64,000 nt of DNA, from assembly GCA_950295325.1 (NCBI GenBank), contig OX485806.1, positions 14,384,001 to 14,448,000 of the forward strand, written 5' to 3'. Shown piece after piece: positions 37,840 to 48,555 of this stretch (the stretch's first letter is position 1; each line of letters begins with the position of its first letter). The notes below the pieces were generated by a model. That model ran no database searches. It was not told where the DNA came from and worked only from the letters and a program-made list of their open reading frames with translations. Made by a program: the position numbers and the translations under genes. Source of the stretch: Polytrichum commune. Its lineage: Eukaryota > Streptophyta > Polytrichopsida > Polytrichales > Polytrichaceae.

Positions 37840-38010
37840 AAAGGATTAGGGGCGGGTTGTGATCGTTGGATTTATTTAGGGGCGGGTGGTGGGCATTGGA
37901 TTTAATTGAGGAGGGTTGTGGGCATTGGATTTATTTAGGGGCGGGTTGTGGACATTGGCTTTATTTAGGGGCAATTTGTGGGTGTTATGAATCATTTTAG
38001 GATGTTGTAG
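37840..38010. repeat. Tandem repeat, unit ~39 bp, in the gypsy leader
   Basis: Five or so copies of a unit built on AGGGGCGGGTTGTGGGCATT and GGATTTATTT, drifting towards the right end. Non-coding. Confidence 0.7.
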
Positions 38011-38827
38011 GTGTTAGGATTTATTTGGGGATAAGTTGAGTGTTGTTGTAGATTTTATTTTGGGATAAGTTTATAGATTGTTTAGGGATTGCCTAGGGTT
38101 GGAGTGAATTGGTATATGGAATTACCATTCGACTTAACAAGATAATTTGTTAAGCGCGAATTGTGTTAAGAAACACAAATTCCAGGGACTTTAGAAAGGA
38201 GAGGATTTTGTGTTGTAGACTAGATGAGCGATGTGCTTATCCAATTTCTTTTCTTAAGCAACAGGGGCTCTTCATTTTGACCACCAACCGTAGGCGGGTG
38301 CCGGTTGGTCGTGGTCGCTTTCAATTTTTGTTTAAGTGTTGTTTTGGTGAAGATGATCCAGTGCGGTTATTGCATTGTTCATTGTATGTTGTTGTGGTAC
38401 CTTCCCCCGTTGCGGGTTGTTCTGTTGGAGTCTTCCAACATTGCCTCATTTTGTGTTGTCCTAGTTTGTGATAGGGTATCGTGGGGGTGAAGTCGGAGTA
38501 ATGACCGACGAGACCCTTGTGTGTGCACCAAGTGGGCGGTGCTTTTATTCCCTTATGGTGAGGCTGGGTTGCTGACCAACAGACCATAAGATTTGGTGGT
38601 GGTTGCAGGTGCAGGTTGTCTTTACCTTGATACCACATTAGTTTAGATTGTTGGCTCCAGTGACCAAATCCATTGCGGGTTTATGGTTACATTATCGTTC
38701 TCCGTCTCCGGCATCATCGCAAGGTCGATTATCGGACATTTTGGATACTGAACCAGTGGTAGCACCCGACGAGGCCTTTTAGCCTATTTCGGCGTGGGGG
38801 ACTGCCACTCGGTCTCACGTTCTTTGG

Positions 38828-40552
38828 GTGGGATCCTTCGACAAGATGGAGGAGGAGACGCAAGGCGGCATCCGAGACCGATTTTCTGGTCGAGCAGGAA
38901 CCATTTCCCTGCAAGATTGGAAAATTCGGTTCAGGACATGGATGAGGGAGAAGCCTCAACGCAATACCAATTTCAACGATTGGTATGCGTTTGAGCTTCT
39001 GCCCCAACATTTAGAGCACGAAGCTCTGCAAACTTATGAGCAGTGGAGGGATGCTCATTGGATGGTGTTGCGCCAGGTGGAGCGATACTGGGAGACTCGG
39101 GTGGAGCTTATTTCTGCATTAAAGGAAGGCGCAACTTCTACTTTATTGGCCGCTTCTGTGGTGAAGCCGGAGCCAGCCGAGGGCGTCGTTGTGGTGGATG
39201 TGGAGGGGAGTTTTCCCAGTGGGCCTAAAGATCAGGCTCCCACATCCGCATCTGCGAGTACGTCGAGTCGGAGTATTCCACTCTCTCGGTATGCCTAGGC
39301 TACCCAGGCGGCATTAGCCTGTTTAGGGGCTCCGCCTGAATTTGATCCTCTGCATGAATTCCAACTCCATTTGGAGGAGGAATATGGAGGTTTCCGCCGA
39401 GATCAAATGCAGCGGATTCAGGATTTTCGACGGGAGAAAGAGGACACCCCTCGTACCATGTACACGAGGTTGGCGAGGTTTGCAAGAGAATCTGGAGGTG
39501 TTTTCGCAGAGAGCCAGTTGGTGAAGGTATTTTTGTCCAAGATTGACAAACGCCTCATTGACTTAGCGCTGCCCAGGATCATCATGGATTATGGTGGCCG
39601 GGCGACATTTGCAGAGGCTTTCGCCATTGTCGAGCAGTGTGATCGTGCATTGTGTCAGCACGATGCCACTGATTTGGTGTCCCTGCTAGTAGATTCTAGC
39701 AAATCCCGAAGAGTTCCGGTTGCGGCTGCGGGATTGGCGGAGGCCGAGGTAGACAAGACCATATATTGTTGGTCTTGTGGGCAGACCGGCCACGCTAAGA
39801 AGGACTGTCCTTCGAAGCAAAGGCAAGCCTAGACTGTCACAACTCCGAAGCGGAAACCATTTGTTCCCGCTAGGGGCTCGGCGAAGGGGACAACGGGTAA
39901 TCAGTTATCCAAGCAGTTGAAGTGTTCCCATTGTAGGCGGAACAATCACACGGTAGAGAACTGCTTTGCTCTCCATCCTGAGAAACGTCCTTCTTCCGAC
40001 CGGGAGAAGACATTGGAGGCGAAGATTGGAGCCATGGAGGAGAGGTTCAAAAACTTGGCGTCATCCGGCCAAATCTTGGCCTCACCGTCTTCCTCCGGAG
40101 CTCAGGCTAGTTCTTCCACTTCGGATTACTATATGTTCGGAGCTTCGGGCGAGGTGGTGAGTTCCGCGGACGTGACACGTGCTCAAGCCGTGTCACAATC
40201 CATACCTTCGACCACAAATGAATATGTGGCAAGCTCGCGAGCTCGGGACAATGCGCCCGCGGACCAAATTGGTCAGGCACGACTACCATTATCTTTTGGA
40301 TTGGCCGATGCCGTCCAATCTGTTAGTGGTCGTCATCCGAACGATGAGGTTTCACATTCAGCGACCGATGTGGCGCAAACGTTGGCATCCAAGGTGTTGC
40401 ACACACCTTTGTTCACGGCCATGGAGTGGTCATCGCCAGAGTTCCAACCTGCTAAGGTTTTTCACTTAGCAGGTAGGATTTTGGAAGGGAAGGCATCCTT
40501 ACCTTCTCTGACCGTGGCTAGCTCAAGCCACTACGGACATCCCTGCTTCTGA
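38828..40552 (+). CDS. Gypsy gag polyprotein with two CCHC zinc knuckles (two in-frame stops)
   Basis: One frame from ATG 38828 to TGA 40550-40552. It has a capsid-like helical region (FDPLHEFQLHLEEEYGGFRR, PRTMYTRLARFARESGGVF) followed by CWSCGQTGHAKKDC at about 39767 and CSHCRRNNHTVENC at about 39923. Both knuckles fit C-x2-C-x4-H-x4-C, used to bind the element RNA. The frame is broken by TAG at 39296-39298 and 39830-39832. Pol begins about 14 bp after the gag stop but in the +1 frame, and that frame is open only from after a TGA near 40509. So gag and pol overlap by roughly 40 bp and would need a frameshift or are separated by an indel. Confidence 0.8.
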
Positions 40553-40565
40553 AGATCATGAGGAT

Positions 40566-42758
40566 GTGGCCAAACGGCGAGCGAGACTTGCGGCAGAGAC
40601 CATTGTGTCTTTTGACGCACACGCCTTAGATGACAAGGCACCGACCACGTCTTATGACTCACCAGTATCCGCGGGTGCAGCCTATCTGTCTGATGTCGCT
40701 GCTAGACCTGTCCGCGAGCGCCGCGGCATTCGACCCGGCGTTGTGCATATGGTGAATGATACAGGAATTTTGGTGGTCAGTCGCACTGGGAGCAATGCTA
40801 CTCGGGTTGCTCCCCGTTGTGTAATGATGGATTCAGGGGCACAGCCAGTTATGATCGGCAAGAGGCTTGCCCAAGAGTTGAGGTTGACGGCCGAGGATTT
40901 GGCTCCCTGTCCATTCACCATTGTCACATCCATTGGTCACGTAAAGCGGGCCATGGGTTATACTCGAGAGCCATTACAGCTTAGCTTCCGAGTAAAGCCT
41001 GGAGATTCACCCGCACCTCTTCTTCTTAGGTGTGCGGTGACGGATGCGACCAACTATGACATTTTAGTTGGTCAGCAAGCATTTTACCCTCTTGGTTTTG
41101 GTTTGGACAACTGGACTGAGGAGGCGTGGATCCGACCAGGTTGGTCGGCTGGGGATGGCCGCATGAAACTTATTCCCGTGGCTTTCGCGGCGGCCGCGAC
41201 CATAGCACCATTATCTATGGTTTTTGGATGTGGTGCTATGGTGGACACATTACCTTATGGTTCCGCATTGTTGGAGGAGTCATTGGCCTTCATGGGGAGT
41301 ACAGACGATCAACGGGATATGGCACCTAAGGGTGCATTAATGCGCCATCCCAAGGATCCCCTTCCTCCTTGGCGTGATTCTGCCGAGCTATTTCGGAGGT
41401 GCAAGGATATTGTTCACTCTCTCACTCCTAGGACACCGGTCATACCGAGTGTCCTTTTGACATTGGCAAATCCCATTTTATGGCAGCCGCCAGACGCGGG
41501 GATTACTTTGGTGGAACTGTTTGGGGGCATCGGCACGGGCTTAGCAGCCGTATTGGAGGCTGGCCTCACGGTCAGACGGTATGTCTATGTGGACAACTCT
41601 CCAGTATCCACCCGTGTGGCTCGTCACCATCTTCACCAGTTGATGGTATTGTACCCCCAGCAGTTACACCCAACTGCCATTCGTGGGTGTTTTTCACGTC
41701 TCCCTTGTGATGTTACACTCATCAGTGAGGCCGACTTACGACACTTGGGCCCGGTGGATATCGTGATTGCGGGATGGCCATTCCAAGGCCACTCACGTGC
41801 TGGAGCAGGCCGAGGTTTAGAGGATCCCAGGTCTAGCCTTTTCTGGGACCTCATCCGGCTTATGCAATGGTGGTTTACCCACCAACCTTCCTCTCCAGGG
41901 TATATCTTCGAGAATGTACCTTTGTTGGAAGACTCTCGGGACAAGGTGTTGGAAGGCGGTCATTATGTCCGTCAACACCTTGGAGATCCCATTTTTGTGG
42001 ATGCTGCAAGCATTGGTTCTTATGCCCACCGGCCTCGGTGGATTTGGACCAACCTCGCACCGTCATCTACTTTAGCTGCAGCATTTTCTGTAGTGTCTCC
42101 ACCTTTGGATCAGAAGGTGGATGACATTTTGGATCCAAACCGGACCTCTTTGCCGGTTGTTCGAGATGATTTACCCCCGTTGGCATTGGTCAACAAAGTG
42201 GGGGCACCACGGAAGGCCTTTCCCACCTTTATGACGTTTCCACAGTCATTCGCCTTCCGCGATCGGGGGCCAGGTATGGTGTGGGATGCTAACACCAAAA
42301 TCCACACTGAACCGTTGGTTGACGAACGGGAGCGGACCATGGGATTCCGCACTGGCACCACCGCAACTCCTAACCTTTCTGAGGGCCAACGACGCTTCGT
42401 GTTGGGCCAAGCCATGGATCTTCATACCATGGTGTTGACTGTTGGTTTATGCCTTGCATTGCAACGGCATCATGGTGACCAGTTGTTCTCTCTGGGGACA
42501 GAGGATTCTGGTCAGGGGGCACAATGGTCCACATCCATGGAGGAAGAAATTGAGGTCATGGTTGGACAAGCCGAACGAATCTGTCGATTCGAGCAGCAGG
42601 TGATGGAGGAGCTCCAAGCTCAACGGATTTATACTGCTTTGGCTTCTTCACCTCCGGTGGTGGCTTCATCATCACATATTGTTGGTGATGAAGAGGGGAT
42701 GGATTCTATTGCTAGCACGGAGGTTGGGGGCATGGTTAATGCCCCTTCCTCCCATTAG
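40566..42758 (+). CDS. Gypsy pol N-terminal part: aspartic protease fused to C5-cytosine DNA methyltransferase
   Basis: Open for 730 codons. Residues 60-200 form a retropepsin-like domain with active site MMDSGA (Asp 89). From residue 313 a full C5 methyltransferase follows. Motif I is ITLVELFGGIGTG, a DxV-like step is VDIVIAG, motif IV is PFQGHSRAGAG at residue 405, motif VI is FENV at 449, a motif VIII-like block is AHRPRWIWTNL, and motif X is VLGQAMDLHTM. Such enzymes methylate cytosine in DNA using S-adenosylmethionine. The catalytic motif IV Cys (PCQ) is Phe here, so this copy should be inactive. No ATG starts the frame; it depends on gag. It ends at TAG 42756-42758, with the RT in the same frame just after. 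Confidence 0.9.
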   Translation: MAKRRARLAAETIVSFDAHALDDKAPTTSYDSPVSAGAAYLSDVAARPVRERRGIRPGVVHMVNDTGILVVSRTGSNATRVAPRCVMMDSGAQPVMIGKRLAQELRLTAEDLAPCPFTIVTSIGHVKRAMGYTREPLQLSFRVKPGDSPAPLLLRCAVTDATNYDILVGQQAFYPLGFGLDNWTEEAWIRPGWSAGDGRMKLIPVAFAAAATIAPLSMVFGCGAMVDTLPYGSALLEESLAFMGSTDDQRDMAPKGALMRHPKDPLPPWRDSAELFRRCKDIVHSLTPRTPVIPSVLLTLANPILWQPPDAGITLVELFGGIGTGLAAVLEAGLTVRRYVYVDNSPVSTRVARHHLHQLMVLYPQQLHPTAIRGCFSRLPCDVTLISEADLRHLGPVDIVIAGWPFQGHSRAGAGRGLEDPRSSLFWDLIRLMQWWFTHQPSSPGYIFENVPLLEDSRDKVLEGGHYVRQHLGDPIFVDAASIGSYAHRPRWIWTNLAPSSTLAAAFSVVSPPLDQKVDDILDPNRTSLPVVRDDLPPLALVNKVGAPRKAFPTFMTFPQSFAFRDRGPGMVWDANTKIHTEPLVDERERTMGFRTGTTATPNLSEGQRRFVLGQAMDLHTMVLTVGLCLALQRHHGDQLFSLGTEDSGQGAQWSTSMEEEIEVMVGQAERICRFEQQVMEELQAQRIYTALASSPPVVASSSHIVGDEEGMDSIASTEVGGMVNAPSSH

Positions 42759-42770
42759 CAGTTAGAGTCC

Positions 42771-44492
42771 GTGCCAGCACCAGGTGGCTCTCTTCTAGTG
42801 GAGAGGGAGACCACAGAGTTTGATGATTGGCCATTGGAATTGGGCCCTCATCTCACTGGTGCTGAGGCACGGAAAGTACGAGCATTTATTCGCTCGTACC
42901 GTAGGTGTTTTGCTTTTAGCCTTCAAGATCTTGAAGGTTATAAAGGTCCAGTTAATCGGAAGACCAAGTCGGATCGATATCCTATGCCAATCCCGGAGGA
43001 GTTGTTCGATGCCCTTGGATTTGCTCGAGTCTTTAGCACGTTGGACTTGAGATCCGGCTATCACCAACTCCCATTACTTGTGGGAGACCGAGTGAAAACC
43101 GCATTCTGGGGAATTGATCAAGATGGGAAGGATCAACTTTACCATTGGAAGTTTCTTCCGTTTGGCCTGAAGAATGCACCTGCGGAGTTTCAGAGAGTGA
43201 TGGACCAAGTTCTCTCTGGCTTATTCTTTGCTCGGTGTTACATTGATGACGTTATCATTTTCAGTATAACACCACAGGAGCACGTAAGGCATCTTCAAGC
43301 CGTTTTTGAGCAGTTGCAGCGGTGGGGATTGCGCTTGCACCACGGCAAATGCAAGTTTTTCCATGACCGGCTGGCATATCTAGGGCATATGATTGTTTCA
43401 GGAGGTCTTGGGGTACAACAAGCTAAGGTGGACGCCTTGCAGAAGATTCCGGCACCGATTGATGTGCCGAGACTTCGTGTTTTCTTGGGCTTGGCGAATT
43501 ACTATCGGCGATTCGTCAAGAACTTTAGCTTGATCGCCAAGCCTCTCACCATTCTCACGAGCAAGGACCAACCGTAGACTTGGGGTCGTGAGCAACAACA
43601 GGCGTTTGAGACATTGAAGCAGAAACTGGGTACGGCTCCAGTGCTTCGACGTCCAGATGTCTCCAAATCTTTCCAGTTGCATACAGATTGGAGTTCATTG
43701 GGTTTGGGAGCAATTCTCACTCAGAAGGATGATTTTAGTCGGGAGTATGTTGTTGCTTACGCTTCGCGAAGCAATAACACGGCGGAGGCTAATTATTCAT
43801 CCTACGAGGGAGAAGCATTGGCGGCGGTATGGGCTATTGCCCATTTTCGGCCGTATATTTATGGTCAACATTTTACTTTAGTGACTGACCATCAGCCGTT
43901 ACGGTGGCTCATGGAGTCGGATAAGCTTACTGGAAAGTTTGCCAGGTGGGTTTTATTGCTCCAAGAGTATGACTTTGAGGTGGTACACCGTGCTGGGATT
44001 ACCAACATGGATGCAGATGGACTCTCACGCAATCCAAGTCCTTCAGATGAGAACTTGACCGGGGCCAGATGGCATGGAGATTGTGATCGAAAGGCGGTTC
44101 CAGATTGGCACGCGGCTGCCTACCTCATTTTATTTTTTGGTGTATCTGTTGAGATTCCGATACAGGGCTCGGATGATGAGACTGATCGGCCTCAAGCTAT
44201 TGCGGATATATGGGAGGATCTTCCCGTATTGCATAAGCTTCAACAGGGTACCTTTCCTTTGTCTATTTCGGCAATGGAAAGGGATAGGATTGGACATCGA
44301 ATAACAAGGTTCCGTTGGGAGAACGGTTTGTTATTTCGATTCTGGCCGGATGGGACAAGGTGTATTGTTCCTAGGCCGGATCAGAGGGCCTCCTTGGTGC
44401 GACAAGTACACGAGGAACTTGGCCATTTTGGCATACGCAGGACACATTCGATGTTGCGTGGCCAATATTGGTGGACTGGCATGTATCAGTAG
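42771..44492 (+). CDS. Gypsy pol: reverse transcriptase and RNase H
   Basis: Same frame as the methyltransferase segment. RT motifs are RVFSTLDLRSGYHQLPL, FLPFGLKNAPAEFQRVMD, the catalytic YIDDVIIF, LGHMIVSGGL and FLGLANYYRRFVKNF. After a TAG at 43575-43577 comes RNase H with LHTDWSSLGLGAIL, YEGEALAAVWAI, LVTDHQPLRWL and MDADGLSR, so its D-E-D-D set is intact. The usual connection region PPYRMSP.E is shortened near VNRKTKSDRYPMP, suggesting a small deletion at the start of RT. TAG at 44490-44492 separates it from integrase. Confidence 0.92.
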
Positions 44493-45459
44493 GTGGCTGC
44501 CTATGTCGGGAGGTGTGAAGTTTGTGACCGGGTTAGGTCTAGCTTTAACACCTTATCACCTCAGTTACAGCCCTTACCTATCATGGGATTGGGCTACCGT
44601 TGGTCGCTGGACTTTGCAGGGCCGTTGGTGGTTACACCACGTGGAGCAAAGTACGTTTTGGTAATGGTGGAGCATTTTAGCAAGTGGATTGAGCTTGTTG
44701 CTCTACCCCAAAACTCTGCAGAGTTGGCCGCGGCCGCCTTTTTGGATCGTGTGTTAGCACGTTTTGGAGCACCGGCTGAGGTGTTGACGGACCAAGGGAG
44801 GGAGTTCCTTGGTGCTTTTGAGGAATTATGCACTAAGGCGCTCATAGATCACCATACCACCTCTCGGGATCATCCGGAGGCAGATGGTTTGGCTGAACGA
44901 GTTGTTCAGACAACCAAGCGTGGCTTGAGGAAGTATGGATTACTTCGGGGAAGCCACCGGGATTGGGACCTTATGTTGCCTTGGATTGCTATGGGCTATC
45001 GATTTAGTAGGCAGGCCTCTTTGGCTTCCTACAGCCCGTATCAGTTGTTGTATGGACGTGAGTCTATACTCCCGAGTCTTATTCGGGAAAAACTAGCTCA
45101 TGTTGTGAACTTGGATGACCCAGACCTTTGGGCAGAGTGTTTGCAGGAGCGGGCTCAATTCTTCCAGAGGGCCATGCCTATGGCCATGGAGAATTTGTCC
45201 ATTGCTCAGCACCGTGATACATTGCGTTATGCACGCATTCGCAGTGGTGCTTACCGACCTCAGTTGCGGAGATTCCGGCGGGGGGATTATGTCTATCTCC
45301 AACGTGAGGCGCCTACGACATTGGATGTCAGGGTGGGACGTACTATCCTTCGGGTGAAGGAGGTGTTGCCGAGTGGTTTGTTGTTGTTGGAAGGCAAGGA
45401 TAGCAGGCAATGTCGCGAGCATTCCAAAAACTATGGCCCATGTCATCTACCTATTGAGG
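44493..45459 (+). CDS. Gypsy integrase
   Basis: The zinc-binding HHCC module straddles the preceding TAG: HEELGHFGIRRTH before it, CEVCDR after. The catalytic core has WSLDFAGP (D), VLTDQGREFLGAF (D) and DHPEADGLAERVVQ (E), all three acids present. RRFRRGDYVYLQ and RTILRVKEVLPSGLLLLEG form the usual C-terminal SH3-like part. The frame then runs into the inserted Mutator-like element, where it meets a TGA at 45483-45485. Its true continuation is the PHD segment beginning at 52511. Confidence 0.92.
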
Positions 45460-45476
45460 GGGAAAAGCTATTTTGC

Positions 45477-45518
45477 GAGCGGTGAGCGGTGAGCGGTGAG
45501 CGGTGAGCAGTGAGCGGT
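45477..45518. repeat. GAGCGGT heptamer array, left terminus
   Basis: Six tandem copies of a GAGCGGT unit, one with a change (GAGCAGT), within the left terminal inverted repeat. Confidence 0.85.
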
Positions 45519-45666
45519 AAGTTTTGTAGAATATTGAAATTTTGTGTGGTGAAACATGCCCTATGACCGCGGTGTAAAGCTAAATATTGAAATATTTATT
45601 GACAAAAATAACCTATAACCATGGTTGAGGAACCTATACTATATTTGCTTGCACATTCTCTTATAA

Positions 45667-46140
45667 GGTTTGTAGGTTGGGAATGGGTCTCGGATGGTTA
45701 CAGGTTGTCATTTGAGGTGGACTAAGTCCCACTTGGAGAAGGCCTGGGATCCGAGGCCTCGTGGCTGTGGTATCATTTCAGATTGGGTATAAGGTTTAAT
45801 TTGTAGGTTGGGAATGGGTCTCGGATGGTTACAACTTGTCATTTGAGGTGGACTAAGTCCCACTTGGAGAAGGCCTGGGATCCGAGGCCTCGTGGCTGCG
45901 GTATCATTTCAGATTGGGTATAAGGTTTGTAGGTTGGGAATGGGTCTCGGATGGTTACAGGTTGTTATTTGAGGTGGATGAAGTCCCACTGGGAGAAGGC
46001 CTCGGACCCGAGGCCTCATGGCTTGAGCCCCTACATTCTGATTGTGTTTAAAGGGTGTGGTTTCTGGGTGGGTCTCGTCATTTCAAGTGGATGGGCTACT
46101 TTGCAGGAGGCCTCGGATCCGAGGTTTGTTGGCCTTGGGG
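45667..46140. repeat. Tandem repeat, unit ~125-130 bp
   Basis: Three close copies begin at about 45666, 45790 and 45923, each with GTAGGTTGGGAATGGGTCTC, GGATGGTTACA and GGCCT(G/C)GGAT or GGCCTCGGACCCGAGG. A more diverged fourth follows to about 46140. They contain CGGnnCCG palindromes, best at 46111-46124. Non-coding. Confidence 0.8.
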
Positions 46141-46369
46141 TTTGCTGTCTGATTTGAGGTGAAGTTTATGGTTTCAGGTTGAATGTAGGCATGCCATGTT
46201 TGGGTTTCATGTTTAGCTACATTCAACCTGACTCCATAAATTTGAAATCGAATCATTGGTTTCAATTTGGGTCTCGACATGCCCAATGGCTTAGATTTCA
46301 TGTTCGGTCTCGGCATGGCCACTTTGGACAAGGCCTAGGGGTTTTATGTTTAGAATTTAGTGTCGTTGG

Positions 46370-46500
46370 TGTACACTTTAGTGAACTTGTAGACCATTGT
46401 GTAATATAGGTGGGCACCTCATATCATTGTTGAACATACTCATGCAGAGATATTAGTAAAGACACTTGAATGCCACGTTTCATGAGGTGACAGTAATGGT
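46370..46500. repeat. Dispersed repeat, copy B
   Basis: Matches 8195-8330 in the same orientation (TACACTTTAGT, TGAACATACTCATGC, CATGAGGTGACA). It lies inside the Mutator-like element. Confidence 0.6.
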
Positions 46501-46946
46501 TTAGGGTCATTTATTCAAACCAGCATTCGCCTAAAATCGCAAGCAATCATTGAAAAAGTGTATGAAAACCATAATACAAGAATAGTGGAAACCCTTAAAG
46601 AAACATGAGAATGGTATGAACTAATACGCCGATTATGGAAGTAAGTGATGAACAATAAAATTATTCGTTAACTCAAACGTTAACAAGAAACCAAGTGGTG
46701 TTCGAAAATATTTTAAACAATATCCCATAAACTCCGAAAGTAATACACATACAATGAATTCCATGCGGAATGAGTGCATAAAATGAAAAACCAACGGAAA
46801 AAAAAACGGTATATTAGATAGTACACAGACATACACATGAAGCTATTACATCAAATCCGAATCACTATGATCACCTGATGATGAAGACATTCTAGAATCA
46901 CTAATATTTGAATCAGAGGAGGCATGACCATCAGATTCTAAAGCTT

Positions 46947-48538
46947 CTATATCCAAAACTCTAAAACTCTTCCCGGACGATATTTAGATGTAAAAGTCTG
47001 ATAAAAACCTCCAGCTAGTTGATTAGCAATATCATTTGCATATGTAAGAAGTTGCCAAGACTTTGGAGGGCTGGGATTGAATTTAGGGTCACAAAAAAAA
47101 GGCCGGTGAATAGGATAGCTCAATTTATCGCATCTGCAAATGCCAATGGTACCATGTTCATAACTCAACTTTAGAAGAAATGACAGCAAAAAACATAACA
47201 CTAGTAAGAGAATTTTTATGGATCATACTCACTTAGTAAAGCGAGATCTTTTCACAATCCTCTCAACGGGGATATCTTCACCCTCATGATCCTCTAAACT
47301 AGTGACACGGTCTTCAATAGTGACTGCAGAGGCTGCTCTAGAGATAAATCAATGGAGCAAGTAAGGCCTCAAAAATATCAACATCAGCCTCTAATGCCGC
47401 AATGTGACGGTGCACATTGCGGCATGCATGAATGGAAGATCCTACAAATAAAGAAGTTGGAAAAACTTAGTGGAAAAACCACAATAAATTTTCAGAGCAA
47501 AAAAATATTAACCATTAACCAACTGAAATGGAAGATTACAAAGACATACCGGTCGATGCCGTGCAATCTAGAATAATATCCCATGGGGAGCTACATGCTT
47601 CAATTAACATTTGCATTAGAAACACGGACTTTTCACGAGGCCCTCGCCATGGTGTGGATCCATTAGTTAGCTAGTCCTCACGAGAGACCAAGTTCTGGAG
47701 AATATCATCCCGTGCAACATCCACCCCATAAGGATCCAATTCAGGGATATGGCGAAATGAAAACTTCGATGCAGGTGACCCCGGCACGCTCCTAACCGCC
47801 AATGAAATAATGAACCTCATGGTCTACAATGTACCCGACATAAAAATCAATATTACTTTACAAAGTAAACAACACAACTAACTTAAGGATGAAATTGAAA
47901 CTGAATGCGGTGATGAGAAAGAAGGTTGAAGCTTTATCTTACAGTTGATGCTGGATTTATTGGGGATGTAAGATGAAGGCGGTTCATTTCCCACCACTCT
48001 TTCCGAATTGCAAAACCATACGATTTGCAATATCCAAGAATATTGGACTTCGTACTCATGTGAAAAGGGTGAAACAAAATAATTGCCCCATCGTCGTGCA
48101 AATGTTCGTCGGCAAAGTCAATTAGTGGTTGTAACGACTCTTTCGATTCTTGATTCCAAGCGGGAATGGATGATGGTGGGTTTGATATGCCAGGAACAGG
48201 AAGACTTTCCGGTATATCTGCAAGAATCAAGTCCAAACAGGGATGGTCCTCCGGAGAACCCTTGTAGTGCCGGGTTTTGTCTTTTGAGTGATGCACAATC
48301 AAAGGAGATTGTCACAATTTGTACATGACAAATGACTTCAATAAAACTAGGTTAAGGGTGAATAGAACAAGCATTCAACTAGTTCCATTCAACGAGGAGT
48401 TTAAATCATTTTGAAGTTTACCTACCTCTACAACAACCACAAGACATGAATCTCCCTGATGATGTGTGACTTCATAAAAAAATTGTAAGCAGTGACTGTC
48501 GGACAATAACAAATTTGAGGACCCTTATCGACAGGATT
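46947..48538 (-). CDS. Permuted N6/N4 DNA-methyltransferase-like gene carried by the Mutator-like element
   Basis: Exons in sense order: about 48538-48426, 48335-47943, 47823-47550, 47441-47233, 47133-46947, all with GT/AG borders. The product shows YNFFYEVTHHQGDSCLVVVE, then LDLILADIPE in the place of the DLI.ADPPY catalytic motif, HDDGAIILFHPFH, EWWEMNRLHLTSP and RGPREKSVFLMQMLIEACSS. The S-adenosylmethionine-binding motif comes last, IILDCTASTGSS, followed by RHIAALEADVDIF. Catalytic motif before cofactor motif is the beta-type order of amino-methyltransferases. DPPY reads DIPE, a TAG interrupts exon 3 (47671-47673), and small frameshifts are likely in exons 2 and 4. It is probably a decayed copy. 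The 5' end may be lost in the repeats at 48556. Substrate unknown. Confidence 0.65.
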
Positions 48539-48555
48539 AAAAGAATCCTCGCTTT

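Larger units (their letters stand above)
36431..38827 (+). other. 5' LTR/leader region of the gypsy element
   Basis: No coding sequence. It contains a hairpin AGGCTCCT-n-AGGAGCCT near 36466-36486, AATAAA-like words, the C-rich tract and the tandem repeats listed separately. The stretch ending near 37580 followed by TTTGGGGACTCGG could be an LTR end plus primer-binding site, but no tRNA match is certain. Confidence 0.4.

Noticed and set aside
38626-38640. CTTGATACCACATTAG as a primer-binding site
   Set aside because: Orientation and match to tRNA ends are poor, and no LTR end precedes it.
43398-43720. Minus-strand frames overlapping gypsy pol
   Set aside because: Antisense shadows of the well-supported RT/RNase H frame.
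45477-45518. Heptamer repeats resembling a telomere
   Set aside because: Unit GAGCGGT is not the plant TTTAGGG, and the arrays are internal and mirrored at the two transposon ends.
45770-45790. GTGGTATCATTTCAGATTGG as a primer-binding site (resembles TGGTATCAGAGC)
   Set aside because: It occurs in tandem units inside the Mutator-like element, not next to an LTR.
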